This document shows, in pieces, positions 11,059 through 19,293 of a DNA stretch of 45,611 nucleotides (position 1 is the stretch's first letter; every line of letters begins with the position of its first letter). This stretch comes from Acidobacteriota bacterium (GTDB taxonomy: Bacteria > Acidobacteriota > Vicinamibacteria > Vicinamibacterales > 2-12-FULL-66-21). Below the pieces are notes generated by a model that ran no database searches, was not told the DNA's origin, and worked only from the letters and a program-made list of their open reading frames with translations. Made by a program: the position numbers and the translations under genes. The stretch spans positions 1 to 45,611 of the forward strand of contig JACCRT010000035.1 in NCBI GenBank assembly GCA_013813355.1, given 5' to 3'.

Positions 11059-11097
11059 TGTAGGGGCGGTCGTGGACTGGCCTTACGGGATGTACAT

Positions 11098-11664
11098 ATG
11101 ATCGAAACACGAGAGAAGATCGACGCCGGGCAGCTGGACCTCAAGGACACGGTGGTGAACATCAGCCGTGTCACGAAGGTCGTCAAGGGCGGCAAGAACC
11201 TGAGCTTCAGCGCGCTGGTGGTCGTCGGCGACGGCCACGGGGTCGTGGGCTTCGGGATCGGCAAGGCGAAGGAAGTGCCCTCCGCCATCAAGAAGGGGAT
11301 CGAGGCGGCCAAAAAGGCGCTCATCCGCGTGCCGCTGCAGGGCTCGACCGTGCCGCACCCGGTCCTCGGGCGCTTCGGAGCCGGCCAGGTGCTGCTCAAG
11401 CCCGCGCCGGACGGCACGGGTATCATTGCCGGCGGCGCGGTCCGCGCGGTGGTGGAATCGTGCGGCATCCAGAACGTCCTCACCAAGTCGCTTGGTTCGG
11501 CCAATCCCCACAATGTCGTGCGCGCGACGTTTGCGGGGCTGGCCGATCTCAGGGACCCGGCGGTCATCCGGCGGCTTCGCGGGATCGAGGAGAACCGGGA
11601 CGAGGCACCGGCCCGGCGGCCGGCGGCAGAGGCCGAGCCCGTCGAGGTCACGGACCAAGGGTAG
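11098..11664 (+). CDS. rpsE: 30S ribosomal protein S5
   Basis: S5 helps form the mRNA entry site and controls decoding accuracy. The 188 residues show the double-stranded RNA-binding fold ([25 protein letters not shown] in parts), then [21 protein letters not shown] and [29 protein letters not shown] (in parts). The C-terminal 20 residues are a Pro/Ala/Glu-rich tail. rpmD follows after 32 bases. Confidence 0.97.
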   Translation: MIETREKIDAGQLDLKDTVVNISRVTKVVKGGKNLSFSALVVVGDGHGVVGFGIGKAKEVPSAIKKGIEAAKKALIRVPLQGSTVPHPVLGRFGAGQVLLKPAPDGTGIIAGGAVRAVVESCGIQNVLTKSLGSANPHNVVRATFAGLADLRDPAVIRRLRGIEENRDEAPARRPAAEAEPVEVTDQG

Positions 11665-11696
11665 AACGCCGCATCCCGGCGTGAACGGATACAGTC

Positions 11697-11879
11697 ATGA
11701 CTGAACCGAAGACACTCAAGATCAAGCTGGTGAAGAGCACCATCGGCTTCGACAAGAAGCAGGGGCTCGTGGTCCAGAGCATGGGCCTGCGCCGGATCGG
11801 TCACACCGTGGAGCTTCGGGATACACCCGAAACCCGCGGGATGATTCTGAAGGTGCGCCACCTGGTGACAGTGGAGTAA
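11697..11879 (+). CDS. rpmD: 50S ribosomal protein L30
   Basis: L30 is a small peripheral 50S protein. The 60 residues match the bacterial family length, and [16 protein letters not shown] followed by [21 protein letters not shown] are clear signatures. Its place between rpsE and rplO is canonical. Confidence 0.94.
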   Translation: MTEPKTLKIKLVKSTIGFDKKQGLVVQSMGLRRIGHTVELRDTPETRGMILKVRHLVTVE

Positions 11880-11908
11880 CGTCCACAGCCCGTTTGCAGG
11901 ATATACAA

Positions 11909-12352
11909 ATGGATCTCAGCAATCTCAAGCCTCCTCGCGGGGCCAAGCATTCGAAAAAGCGCGTCGGCCGCGGCCAGGGTTCGGGCCAGGGCGTGCAGGC
12001 GGGCCGTGGGCACAAGGGCGCGAAGTCCCGCTCCGGCTTCAAGCACAAGCGCGGGTTCGAGGGCGGTCAGATGCCGCTGCACCGGCGCGTGCCGAAGCGC
12101 GGGTTCCACAACCCCTTCCGGGAAGAGTTCGAGGTCGTCAACCTCGACTCCCTCGAGGAGCGGTTCGATGCCGGGTCCGAAATTACCCCGGAGACGCTGC
12201 GCGACCGCGGTCTTCTCACGCGGACCGGCCGCGTCAAGGTGCTCGCGCGCGGGGACATCTCGAAGGCGCTCACGGTGCGGGCGCACAAGTTCAGCGGCAA
12301 GGCCGCCGAGAAGATCGCCGCCGCGGGCGGCACGGCCGAGGTGTTGGCGTAG
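11909..12352 (+). CDS. rplO: 50S ribosomal protein L15
   Basis: L15 joins late in 50S assembly. The ATG at 11909 gives 147 residues starting [22 protein letters not shown], the family start; an upstream in-frame ATG at 11894 adds five residues (MQDIQ) and is less likely. [29 protein letters not shown] and the end [15 protein letters not shown] are typical. secY starts 6 bases after the stop. Confidence 0.95.
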   Translation: MDLSNLKPPRGAKHSKKRVGRGQGSGQGVQAGRGHKGAKSRSGFKHKRGFEGGQMPLHRRVPKRGFHNPFREEFEVVNLDSLEERFDAGSEITPETLRDRGLLTRTGRVKVLARGDISKALTVRAHKFSGKAAEKIAAAGGTAEVLA

Positions 12353-12358
12353 GATGTC

Positions 12359-13747
12359 ATGATTGAGAGCCTGAAGAACGTCTGGGCGGTCGCCGAGCTC
12401 CGCAAGCGTGTGTTGTTCACGCTGGGGATCCTGGCCGTGTACCGCGTGGGCAGCCATATCCCGACCCCTGGGATTAACCCCGAGGCGCTGTCGCAGCTCA
12501 TGGAGCGCACGGCGACCGGCGTGTTCGGCCTCTACGACATGTTTTCGGGCAACAACCTGTCGCAGATGACGATCTTTGCGCTGGGCATCATGCCCTACAT
12601 CAGCTCGTCGATCATCCTGCAGCTGCTGACGGTTGTCTGGCCGTACCTTGAGCGGCTGTCGAAGGAAGGCGAGCTCGGCCGGCGCAAGATCACGCAGTAC
12701 ACCCGTTACGGCACGATCGCGCTCGCGATCGTGCAGGCGATGGGCATCGCGATCTTCCTCGAGCGCAACACGGGCATCGCCGGCGGTCTGCCGCTCGTGT
12801 ACGAGCCGGGCTGGGGCTTCCGCCTGATGACCGTGCTCACGCTGACGACCGGCACGACGTTCGTCATGTGGCTGGGCGAGCAGATCACGGAGCGCGGCAT
12901 CGGCAACGGCATGTCGCTCATCATCTTCGCCGGGATCGTCGTCGGGCTGCCGTCGGCCGTGTTCATCACGCTCGAGCAGCTGCGGACGGGCCAGATGGGG
13001 CTGTTCCGGGTCATCGCGCTCATCGTGCTGATGATCGTGGTCGTGGCGGCCATCGTGTTCGTCGAACGCGGGCAACGACGGGTCACCGTCCAGTACGCCA
13101 AGCGCGTCGTCGGGCGCCGGATGTACGGCGGCTCGAGCACGCACATCCCGCTCAAGGTGAACACGGGCGGCGTCATCCCGGTCATCTTCGCCTCGTCCAT
13201 CCTGGCGTTTCCGATGACGTTCGGGCAGGTGGTGGATCCGGACAGCTTTGTCCGGCGTGCAATCGATCAGATCAACCCCGGGATGCCGCTGCACGACCTG
13301 CTCTACGTCGCGGCGATCATCTTCTTCTGCTACTTCTACACGGCCATCATCTTCAACCCGGATGACGTGGCCGAGAACATGCGGAAGTACGGTGGATTCG
13401 TCCCGGGCATCCGCCCGGGCAAGCGGACCGCCGAGTACATCGACACGATCCTGGCCCGGCTGACGCTGGTCGGCGCCGTGTACCTGTCGCTGGTCGCCAT
13501 CCTGCCGCAGTTCCTGATTACCGGCACGAACGTGACGCAGATTCCCTTCGTCGGCGAGCAGTTGTATGCCGCGCTCCCGCGGTTCGTCACTGAGGGCATG
13601 AACGTGCAGTTTTACTTCGGCGGCACGTCGATCCTGATCATCGTCGGCGTGTCGATGGACACCGTGCAGCAGGTGGAGTCGCAGCTCATCATGCGTCACT
13701 ACGATGGATTCATGAAGAAAACGCGTATCCGGGGCAGGCGGGGTTAG
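12359..13747 (+). CDS. secY: Preprotein translocase subunit SecY
   Basis: SecY is the protein-conducting channel of the inner membrane. The 462 residues are slightly longer than the usual 430-445. Ten membrane segments can be followed, with [10 protein letters not shown] after the first, [18 protein letters not shown] (plug and second segment), [27 protein letters not shown]-like [17 protein letters not shown] and the C-terminal EQVE-type [15 protein letters not shown]. Its place between rplO and adk is canonical. adk starts within 30 bases. Confidence 0.97.
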   Translation: MIESLKNVWAVAELRKRVLFTLGILAVYRVGSHIPTPGINPEALSQLMERTATGVFGLYDMFSGNNLSQMTIFALGIMPYISSSIILQLLTVVWPYLERLSKEGELGRRKITQYTRYGTIALAIVQAMGIAIFLERNTGIAGGLPLVYEPGWGFRLMTVLTLTTGTTFVMWLGEQITERGIGNGMSLIIFAGIVVGLPSAVFITLEQLRTGQMGLFRVIALIVLMIVVVAAIVFVERGQRRVTVQYAKRVVGRRMYGGSSTHIPLKVNTGGVIPVIFASSILAFPMTFGQVVDPDSFVRRAIDQINPGMPLHDLLYVAAIIFFCYFYTAIIFNPDDVAENMRKYGGFVPGIRPGKRTAEYIDTILARLTLVGAVYLSLVAILPQFLITGTNVTQIPFVGEQLYAALPRFVTEGMNVQFYFGGTSILIIVGVSMDTVQQVESQLIMRHYDGFMKKTRIRGRRG

Positions 13748-13771
13748 CGGGTGACTGCCACCCGCGACGCC

Positions 13772-14422
13772 ATGAACGCGCTGAACGTCGTCATGCTGGG
13801 TCCCCCGGGGGCCGGCAAAGGCACACAGGCCGAACGGCTCGCGCGCACGCGGGGGTTGCCAAAGATCTCGACGGGCGACATTCTGCGCGAGGCCGTACAG
13901 TCCGGCACCGAGCTCGGCTGCGTCGCCAAGGCGACAATGGAAGCCGGCAACCTCGTGGGCGACGACGTGATGATCGGGATCGTCCAGGAGCGGCTGGATC
14001 GCGACGATGCGCGCCTCGGGTTCGTGCTCGATGGCTTTCCGCGGACGGTGATTCAGGCCGCGGCGCTGGACCGGATGGTGGACGGGCGGGGCCCGCTCGT
14101 GGTGCTCGACGTCGTCGTGCCCGAGGACATTTTGGTGCGCCGGCTGGCCACGCGCCGGATTTGCAGGAAGTGCGGTGCGAATGCGGCGCCGGAGTGGACG
14201 GACGCCTGCGGCAAGTGCGGCGGCTCGCTCGTCACGCGGGTAGACGACGGCGTGGATATCGTCCGGGAGCGGCTGAAGGTGTACTTGCGCCAGTCGAAGC
14301 CATTGGTGGATTACTACTCGGCGCGAGCGACCTTCAGGGCCATAGATGGCAACCGGCCGCCCGATGTGGTCACGGAGGCTGTCGACGCCGCACTGGAGTC
14401 GGCCAGCGGAGCCGCCCTGTGA
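13772..14422 (+). CDS. adk: Adenylate kinase
   Basis: Adenylate kinase interconverts ATP, AMP and ADP. From the ATG at 13772 it has 216 residues. The P-loop GPPGAGKGTQ, KISTGDILREAV, DGFPRT and the lid are all present. The lid carries two CxxC pairs (131, 134 and 146, 149), so it is the long form with a zinc-binding lid. A GTG at 13751, just after the secY stop, would add seven residues (MTATRDA) and is possible. The stop overlaps the GTG start of map. Confidence 0.95.
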   Translation: MNALNVVMLGPPGAGKGTQAERLARTRGLPKISTGDILREAVQSGTELGCVAKATMEAGNLVGDDVMIGIVQERLDRDDARLGFVLDGFPRTVIQAAALDRMVDGRGPLVVLDVVVPEDILVRRLATRRICRKCGANAAPEWTDACGKCGGSLVTRVDDGVDIVRERLKVYLRQSKPLVDYYSARATFRAIDGNRPPDVVTEAVDAALESASGAAL

Positions 14423-15183
14423 TCGTCTGCAAGTCGCCGGCAGAGATCGAAAAGATGCGGGTCAGCAATGGCCTGGTGGCCGAAGTGCTGGCCCACCTCG
14501 CCACGCTGGTCGTGCCCGGCGTGACGACCCTGGACCTCGACGTCGAGGCGGAAAAGCTGGTGAGGGCGGCCGGGGCCGTGCCGGCGTTCAAGGGCTATCG
14601 CGGCTTTCCGTCGACGCTGTGCGTGTCGGTCAACGAGGAGGTCGTGCACGGGATCCCCTCGAAGCGGCGCCTCGTCGAGGGTGAGATCATCTCGGTCGAC
14701 ATGGGTGTGAAGCTGGACGGGTTCTACGGCGACTCGGCCGTGACGCTGCCGGTCGGCAAAATCAGCCCCGAAGCGGCGCACCTGTTGCGTGTGACCGAGG
14801 AGTCGCTCGAGAAGGCCATCGAGCAGGTGAAGGTGGGCGGCCGGGTGTCGGATATCGGCCATGCCATCCAGCAGCACGTCGAGGCCAACGGGTTTTCGGT
14901 GGTGCGTCAGTTCGTCGGGCATGGCATCGGCGCCTCGCTGCACGAGGAGCCGCAGATCGCCAACTACGGCGCGCCGGGGCGGGGGCCGCGGCTGGCCGAG
15001 GGCATGACGCTGGCGATCGAGCCGATGGTGAACATGGGCGGCCAGGCGGTGAAGGTGCTGGGCGACGGGTGGACGGCCGTGACCAAGGACGGCAGTTGGT
15101 CGGCGCACTTCGAGCATACGGTGGCGGTAACGAAGGACGGGCCGCTGGTGCTGACGGCGCGCACGGCCGCCCTTAAGGGGTAG
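14419..15183 (+). CDS. map: Methionine aminopeptidase, type I
   Basis: This enzyme removes the initiator methionine from new proteins. The GTG start at 14419 overlaps the adk stop and gives 254 residues beginning MIVCKSPAEIEKMR, the conserved type I start. The metal-site segments are visible: SVNEEVVHGIP, ISVDMGVKLDGFYGDSAVT with two Asp ligands, FVGHGIGASLHEEPQI with the catalytic His, AIEPMVN, and SAHFEHTVAVT near the end. The frame is open far upstream, but that is out-of-frame adk sequence. Confidence 0.95.
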   Translation: MIVCKSPAEIEKMRVSNGLVAEVLAHLATLVVPGVTTLDLDVEAEKLVRAAGAVPAFKGYRGFPSTLCVSVNEEVVHGIPSKRRLVEGEIISVDMGVKLDGFYGDSAVTLPVGKISPEAAHLLRVTEESLEKAIEQVKVGGRVSDIGHAIQQHVEANGFSVVRQFVGHGIGASLHEEPQIANYGAPGRGPRLAEGMTLAIEPMVNMGGQAVKVLGDGWTAVTKDGSWSAHFEHTVAVTKDGPLVLTARTAALKG

Positions 15184-15187
15184 CGCG

Positions 15188-15430
15188 CTGCTGACCGACG
15201 AGGATCCGCGCGAGGCCGGCGGTTCGGCCATCGAAGGCACCGTCGTCGAACAGTTGCCGCACGGGCTTTACCGGGTGCTCATCGAGCGCCAGCGCCACGT
15301 GACGGCGCACGCGCCGGGCGGTCCGGGCCGAAACTTCGTCCGGGTGCTCGTCGGCGACCGGGTCCGATTGGAGTTGTCGCCTCGCGACCTGACGCGCGGC
15401 CGCATTGTTGGAGTGGTGAAGAAGGGCTGA
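15188..15430 (+). CDS. infA: Translation initiation factor IF-1, probable CTG start
   Basis: IF-1 is a small OB-fold protein that occupies the 30S A site during initiation. Reading back from the TGA at 15428-15430 gives IEGTVVEQLP, HVTAHAPGG, RNFVRVLVGDRVRLELSPRDLTRGRIVG (in parts) and VVKKG, a clear IF-1 in its canonical place between map and rpmJ. Between the in-frame stop at 15152-15154 and the conserved core there is no ATG, GTG or TTG. The best start is CTG at 15188, 7 bases after AAGGGG at 15175-15180; CTG at 15191 or ATC at 15230 are alternatives. From 15188 it has 80 residues, against about 72 usually. A sequencing error cannot be excluded. Confidence 0.85.
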   Translation: MLTDEDPREAGGSAIEGTVVEQLPHGLYRVLIERQRHVTAHAPGGPGRNFVRVLVGDRVRLELSPRDLTRGRIVGVVKKG

Positions 15431-15505
15431 AGGTCAAGGGCTGAAGGAGAAGGGCTGAAGGTGTTCTGCCTGCTGCCTACTGCCTACTGCCTGCTACAAG
15501 GATCA
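15431..15505 (+). repeat. Heptad-arm element between infA and rpmJ
   Basis: The spacer has CTGAAGG units directly after the infA stop, then CTGCCTG, CTGCCTA, CTGCCTA, CTGCCTG and the end sequence CTACAAGGATCA (15494-15505). A matching CAG-headed left arm is not present. The AAGGA of the end sequence is the rpmJ ribosome binding site, 9 bases before its ATG. Two heptad subtypes (CTGAAGG and CTGCCTA) are joined here. Confidence 0.75.
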
Positions 15506-15509
15506 GAGC

Positions 15510-15623
15510 ATGAAAGTCAGAGCGTCAGTCAAGCGGATTTGCGACAAGTGCAAGGTGGTCCGCCGCCGTGGTGTCGTGCGGGTGATCTGCACGAACCAGA
15601 AGCACAAGCAGAGGCAAGGATAA
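15510..15623 (+). CDS. rpmJ: 50S ribosomal protein L36, zinc type
   Basis: L36 is the smallest 50S protein. The 37 residues read [15 protein letters not shown] at the start and end in QKHKQRQG. The zinc ligands Cys 11, Cys 14, Cys 27 and His 32 are all present, so this is the zinc-binding form. It lies between infA and rpsM as in most bacteria. Heptad repeats flank it on both sides and supply its ribosome binding site. Confidence 0.95.
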   Translation: MKVRASVKRICDKCKVVRRRGVVRVICTNQKHKQRQG

Positions 15624-15662
15624 CGGCTGAAGGCTGAAAGCTGAAGGCTGAAGGGCAGAGAG
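15624..15662 (+). repeat. CTGAAGG repeats between rpmJ and rpsM
   Basis: Four CTG-headed heptads lie in a row (CTGAAGG, CTGAAAG, CTGAAGG, CTGAAGG), starting 3 bases after the rpmJ stop. There is no complementary left arm. The subtype is shared with 10659-10683, 15431-15460 and 29379-29405. Confidence 0.7.
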
Positions 15663-15672
15663 AAACAGAGCT

Positions 15673-16047
15673 ATGGCACGTATTGCAGGCATTGACCTTC
15701 CGCGCACCAAGCGGATCGAGATCGGGCTGACCTATATCTTCGGGATCGGACGGAAGCGTGCGACCGACATCCTCGCGGAGGCGACGGTCTCGGGCGACAT
15801 TCGCGTCAAGGATCTGTCGGAGGACGACGTCCGGAAGATCAGCCGCGTGATCGAAGAGCAGGGACGCGTCGAGGGAGACCTCCGGAAGGAGGTTTCCATG
15901 AACATCAAGCGGTTGATGGAAATCGGCAGCTACCGCGGGCTGCGGCACCGCCGCAACCTCCCGGTCCGCGGCCAGCGTACGAAAACGAACGCCCGCACCC
16001 GCAAGGGCCCGCGCAAGGGCGCCGTGGCGAAGAAGAAGACGGTTTAA
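15673..16047 (+). CDS. rpsM: 30S ribosomal protein S13
   Basis: S13 lies in the 30S head and contacts the P-site tRNA and the 50S subunit. The 124 residues start [26 protein letters not shown] (in parts), and the C-terminal [30 protein letters not shown] (in parts) is the basic tail that binds rRNA. Length and place are typical. Confidence 0.97.
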   Translation: MARIAGIDLPRTKRIEIGLTYIFGIGRKRATDILAEATVSGDIRVKDLSEDDVRKISRVIEEQGRVEGDLRKEVSMNIKRLMEIGSYRGLRHRRNLPVRGQRTKTNARTRKGPRKGAVAKKKTV

Positions 16048-16053
16048 GCGTAG

Positions 16054-16073
16054 GCTCGACCCTGGGGTCGGGC
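16054..16073. repeat. GACC palindrome between rpsM and rpsK
   Basis: CGACCC (16057-16062) and GGGTCG (16065-16070) form a perfect dyad around 2 bases; extending to 9-base arms gives 8 of 9 matches. It belongs with the palindromes at 6796-6814 and 33567-33587. The rpsK ribosome binding site (GAAGGA) follows about 15 bases later. Confidence 0.55.
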
Positions 16074-16097
16074 ATGAGGGCGTGAGCGAAGGAATTT

Positions 16098-16556
16098 ATG
16101 GCAAAAAACGAACCGATTGACGCCTCGGCGCCGCCCGAGACCGGCGAGAAGAAGAAGGCCGGCCGGCCTGCGAAGAAGAAGGCGTTCAAGAAGCGGGGCG
16201 AGAAGCGGGTCGTGCACCACGGGCTGGCGCACATCCTGGCGTCGTTCAACAACACGATCATCACCATCACGGATCCCGCGGGCAGCGTGGTGGCGTGGTC
16301 GAGCGCCGGCGGCATCGGCTTCAAGGGATCGCGCAAGGGCACGCCGTTTGCGGCCACGCAGGCGGCGATCTCGGCGGGAAACGCCGCCAAGGCCTTCGGC
16401 ATGCGCAGCCTGGAAGTACGGGTCAAGGGGCCGGGCGCCGGCCGGGAGTCGGCAATTCGCGCGCTCCAGACGATTGGCATCGACGTGAAGTCGATCCGCG
16501 ACGTCACGCCGATTCCGCACAACGGCTGCCGTCCGCCCAAGAGGCGTCGAGTCTGA
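16098..16556 (+). CDS. rpsK: 30S ribosomal protein S11, N-terminally extended
   Basis: S11 forms part of the 30S platform next to the mRNA exit. The core from about residue 36 shows [47 protein letters not shown] (in parts) and the end [18 protein letters not shown]. The first 35 residues are a Lys/Ala/Pro/Glu-rich extension, making 152 residues against about 128. The start at 16098 has GAAGGA 8 bases upstream; a start inside the tail cannot be excluded. Confidence 0.95.
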   Translation: MAKNEPIDASAPPETGEKKKAGRPAKKKAFKKRGEKRVVHHGLAHILASFNNTIITITDPAGSVVAWSSAGGIGFKGSRKGTPFAATQAAISAGNAAKAFGMRSLEVRVKGPGAGRESAIRALQTIGIDVKSIRDVTPIPHNGCRPPKRRRV

Positions 16557-16561
16557 CAATG

Positions 16562-16647
16562 CAGCTCGCCAGCCATCAGCTCTCAGCCATCCGTTGAGAG
16601 CCGAGCGCTGATGGCTGATAGCTGAACGCTGAAAGCTACAAGGATCA
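16562..16647 (+). repeat. Heptad-arm element between rpsK and rpsD
   Basis: The left arm is CAGCCAT, CAGCTCT, CAGCCAT. A short loop (CCGTTGAGAGCCGAGCG) follows, then the right arm CTGATGG, CTGATAG, CTGAACG, CTGAAAG and the end CTACAAGGATCA (16636-16647). The arms are complementary over several units. The AAGGA is the rpsD ribosome binding site. The right end is identical to that of the elements before rpsS and rpmJ although the heptad subtype differs. Confidence 0.85.
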
Positions 16648-16653
16648 AGAAGA

Positions 16654-17283
16654 ATGGCACGTTACACTGGAGCGGTCTGCCGGCTGTGCCGGCGCGAGGG
16701 GATGAAGCTCTTCCTGAAGGGGGAGCGCTGCTACACGGAGAAGTGCGCGATTGAGAAGCGCAACCTGCCGCCCGGGCAGCATGGGAAGCTGCGTAAGGCG
16801 AAGCTGGCAGGCTACGGGCTGCAGCTGCGCGAAAAGCAAAAGGTGAAGCGCATCTACGGGGTGCTCGAGAACCAGTTCCGCCGGTATTTCGAGATGGCGG
16901 ACCGGACGCGGGGTATCACGGGCGAGACACTGCTCCAGCTGCTCGAGCGCCGGCTCGACAACGTGATCTACCGCCTCGGCCTGGCCACGTCGCGTGCGCA
17001 GGCGCGCCAGCTCGTGCGGCACGGCCACTTTCTCATCAACGGCCGCAAGGTCGACGTGCCGTCGTACTCGCTCAAGGCGGGAGACGTGGTGACGGTGCGC
17101 GGGACCAGCGCGCAGAACGCCACCATCCAGCACGCCATGGAGGAAGTCAAAGGACGCGGCATTCCCGAGTGGCTGACGTTCGATGGCGGTCAGCTGACCG
17201 GCCGCGTCAACACGCTGCCGACACGCGAGCAGATCAACCTGCCCGTGCAGGAACAGCTCATCGTCGAGCTGTATAGCAAGTAG
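16654..17283 (+). CDS. rpsD: 30S ribosomal protein S4, zinc type
   Basis: S4 starts 30S assembly and, in some bacteria, represses the alpha operon. The 209 residues include four N-terminal cysteines (9, 12, 26, 31), the zinc-binding form, then [23 protein letters not shown] (in parts) and the S4 RNA-binding domain [34 protein letters not shown] (in parts). Length is typical. A 182-base spacer separates it from rpoA. Confidence 0.97.
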   Translation: MARYTGAVCRLCRREGMKLFLKGERCYTEKCAIEKRNLPPGQHGKLRKAKLAGYGLQLREKQKVKRIYGVLENQFRRYFEMADRTRGITGETLLQLLERRLDNVIYRLGLATSRAQARQLVRHGHFLINGRKVDVPSYSLKAGDVVTVRGTSAQNATIQHAMEEVKGRGIPEWLTFDGGQLTGRVNTLPTREQINLPVQEQLIVELYSK

Positions 17284-17355
17284 TGAGACTTAGGACTCAG
17301 AATGAAGAACTCAGAATGTGTTCTGTGTTCCTCATTCTGAGGTTCCTAGTTTCTG
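17284..17355 (+). repeat. Heptad-arm element after rpsD
   Basis: CAGAATG-type units (GGACTCAGAATG, AACTCAGAATG) are followed after a loop by CATTCTGAGG and TTCCTAGTTTC. ACTCAGAATG and CATTCTGAG pair. This is the CTCAGAA/TTCTGAG subtype also seen at 2252-2348, 7703-7771 and 19161-19290. Unlike most copies it does not end at the next ribosome binding site; a second hairpin follows. Confidence 0.65.
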
Positions 17356-17379
17356 CGTAGCCCTCCGCCCGCAGCCTTA

Positions 17380-17422
17380 CCAGACCTGCGGTGGGAGGCG
17401 GGGGGCGAAACGGCAGGTCTGG
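17380..17422 (+). promoter_or_regulatory. Perfect 10-bp hairpin in the rpoA leader
   Basis: CCAGACCTGC (17380-17389) and GCAGGTCTGG (17413-17422) are exact complements around a 23-base G-rich loop. There is no T-run, so it is not a simple terminator. It lies 44 bases before rpoA and could separate rpoA-rplQ expression from the ribosomal genes by RNA processing, pausing or protein binding. That role is inference. Confidence 0.4.
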
Positions 17423-17465
17423 CGGGTGTCCACACCGGGCGCCTGATATGAAAGGTCGATAAGAG

Positions 17466-18449
17466 ATGCTCTGGAAAGGTTTTCAGCGGCCCAAGCGGTT
17501 GGAGTTCGAGCGCGAGACGCTCACGGACCGGTTCGGCCGGTTTCACGCGCAGCCGTTCGAACGCGGCTTCGGCACCACCATCGGGAACGCCATGCGGCGG
17601 GTGCTGCTCTCCTCGATCGAGGGGGCGGCGGTCACGGCGGTGAAGATCGACGGCGTGCTGCACGAGTTCTCGCCGATCAAGGGCGTGGTCGAGGATGCGA
17701 CCGACATCATTCTGAACCTCAAGCAGGTGCCGCTCAAGATGCACACCGACACCACCAAGACCCTCTACGTGCGGGTCGACAAGGCGGGTGAGGTGAAGGC
17801 CAGCGCCATCGAGACCGACGCCGACGTCGAGATCCTCGAGCCGGACGCGCACATCGCCACGGTCTCGGAGGGCGGCAAGCTGCATATGGAGATGCGCGTG
17901 AAGCGCGGCCGCGGCTACACATCGGCCGACAAGAATTTCGACGAGGATCTCGGCATCGGCTGGATTCCGATCGATTCGGTCCACTCACCGGTCAAGAAGG
18001 TGAACTACCTGGTCGAAGCGGCTCGGATCGGCCAGAACACCGACTACGACAAGCTCACGATTGACGTCTGGACGAACGGCTCGGTGACGCCGCGGGACGC
18101 CGTGTCGCTCTCGTCACGACTGCTGCGCGACCACATGGCCATCTTCGTCAACCTGGAAGACATCGTCGAACTCCAGCAGGACGCGACTTCGGACCAGCCG
18201 CGCGCGGCGCTGAACGAGAACCTCGACAAGAGCGTCGAGGAGCTCGAGCTGTCGGTCCGGTCGTACAACTGCCTGAAGAACGCGAACATCCGGACGATTC
18301 GCGAGCTCGTGCAGAAGACCGAGGGCGAGATGCTGAAGACGAAGAACTTCGGCCGGAAGTCGCTCAACGAGATCAAGGAAATCCTGACGGGCATGGGCCT
18401 CGGGCTCGGCATGCGCCTGGATCAGCCCGCACCGCAGTCACAGGAGTAA
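17466..18449 (+). CDS. rpoA: RNA polymerase alpha subunit
   Basis: Alpha forms the dimer that nucleates RNA polymerase assembly, and its C-terminal domain contacts UP elements and activators. The 327 residues include [33 protein letters not shown] (in parts, N-terminal domain) and the C-terminal domain [19 protein letters not shown] with [17 protein letters not shown]. Length is normal. The gene order rpsD-rpoA-rplQ is canonical. Confidence 0.97.
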   Translation: MLWKGFQRPKRLEFERETLTDRFGRFHAQPFERGFGTTIGNAMRRVLLSSIEGAAVTAVKIDGVLHEFSPIKGVVEDATDIILNLKQVPLKMHTDTTKTLYVRVDKAGEVKASAIETDADVEILEPDAHIATVSEGGKLHMEMRVKRGRGYTSADKNFDEDLGIGWIPIDSVHSPVKKVNYLVEAARIGQNTDYDKLTIDVWTNGSVTPRDAVSLSSRLLRDHMAIFVNLEDIVELQQDATSDQPRAALNENLDKSVEELELSVRSYNCLKNANIRTIRELVQKTEGEMLKTKNFGRKSLNEIKEILTGMGLGLGMRLDQPAPQSQE

Positions 18450-18529
18450 CGGAATCGCGTCAGGCGGCCTCAGGAGCCGCCGAAACGCGCGGGCCCGCCT
18501 TCCGAGGCCGGGCGTTGCAGGGAATCATC

Positions 18530-19159
18530 ATGCGTCACCGAGTAAGCCACCGCAAACTTGGCCGGGTCACGGAGCATCGTATCGCGATGCTCCGCAACCA
18601 GGCCACCGACCTGATCCGCCATGAGCGGATTGAGACCACCGTCCCCAAGGCGAAGGAACTGCGGCCGTTCGTCGAGCGGCTCATCACCCTTGCCAAGCGC
18701 GGCCTCGCGGCCGGCGACGCGAATGGGCGGACGCTCCACGCGCGCCGGATGGTGCTGCAGGACATCCAGGACCGCGATGTCGTCGGCAAGCTGTTCGACA
18801 CCATCGCCCCGCGCTTCGAGACGCGGCCGGGCGGCTACACGCGCATCCTGCGCGTAGGCTACCGTCGCGGCGACAGCGCGCCGGTCGCGCAGATCGAGCT
18901 GGTCGGCAGCGAGTTCGATCCGAACGCCGCGACAGCCGACGCCGAAGGTGCCGAACAGCCGAAGAAGAAGGGCGTGGGTGGGCGGCTGCGCGCCGCCGCC
19001 GAGCGCCTGCGCGGCAAGGCCGGCGAGGAAGGGGCCGAGGCTCCGGCCGAGAAGAAGGGGAGGCCCGGGCGTCCGAAGGACGCGCGCGGCGGCGCCAAGG
19101 CCGACACGCGCGGGAAGGGCGCCAAGACGTCCACCCCGCGTAAGGCTGGCGGAGCGTAA
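18530..19159 (+). CDS. rplQ: 50S ribosomal protein L17, with long C-terminal extension
   Basis: L17 lies near the tunnel exit. The ATG at 18530 gives the family start [21 protein letters not shown] (in parts); an upstream start at 18515 adds only MQGII. The core runs to about residue 125 ([25 protein letters not shown] in parts). The remaining roughly 85 residues are a Lys/Ala/Gly/Pro-rich tail, so 209 residues against about 120-130. The gene is the last of the supercluster and ends about 60 bases before a terminator. Confidence 0.95.
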   Translation: MRHRVSHRKLGRVTEHRIAMLRNQATDLIRHERIETTVPKAKELRPFVERLITLAKRGLAAGDANGRTLHARRMVLQDIQDRDVVGKLFDTIAPRFETRPGGYTRILRVGYRRGDSAPVAQIELVGSEFDPNAATADAEGAEQPKKKGVGGRLRAAAERLRGKAGEEGAEAPAEKKGRPGRPKDARGGAKADTRGKGAKTSTPRKAGGA

Positions 19160-19160
19160 A

Positions 19161-19290
19161 ACTTAGAACTCAGAACTGAGAAGTCAGAAGTCAGAAGTCA
19201 GCCCACGGCAGGCAAGGAAAAGGTCGGCGCGCGCATGCGCAGCCGGCCTTTTTGCTTGTTCTAGGTTCCTCATTTTCAGTGTTGAGTTTC
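19161..19290. repeat. Heptad-arm element after rplQ, enclosing a terminator
   Basis: CAG-headed units (CAGAACT, CAGAAGT, CAGAAGT and neighbours) start directly after rplQ. On the far side of the terminator at 19218-19253 the right side reads CTAGGTTCCTCATTTTCAGTG and TTGAGTTTC, a poorer match. It resembles the CTCAGAA/TTCTGAG elements at 2252, 7703 and 17284 but with a longer centre. Confidence 0.5.
19218..19253. terminator. Bidirectional terminator between rplQ and the EF-G-like gene
   Basis: AAAAGGTCGGC (19218-19228) pairs with GCCGGCCTTTTT (19242-19253) with one G-T wobble, and the loop GCGCGCATGCGCA is itself self-complementary. A T-run follows on the plus strand, and the A-run gives a T-run on the minus strand, so it can end both converging transcripts. 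Confidence 0.8.
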
Positions 19291-19293
19291 CCC

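Noticed and set aside
11801-13699. Long minus-strand frame opposite rplO and secY (632 codons)
   Set aside because: Antisense shadow of two certain genes, with low-complexity translation and no ribosome binding site.
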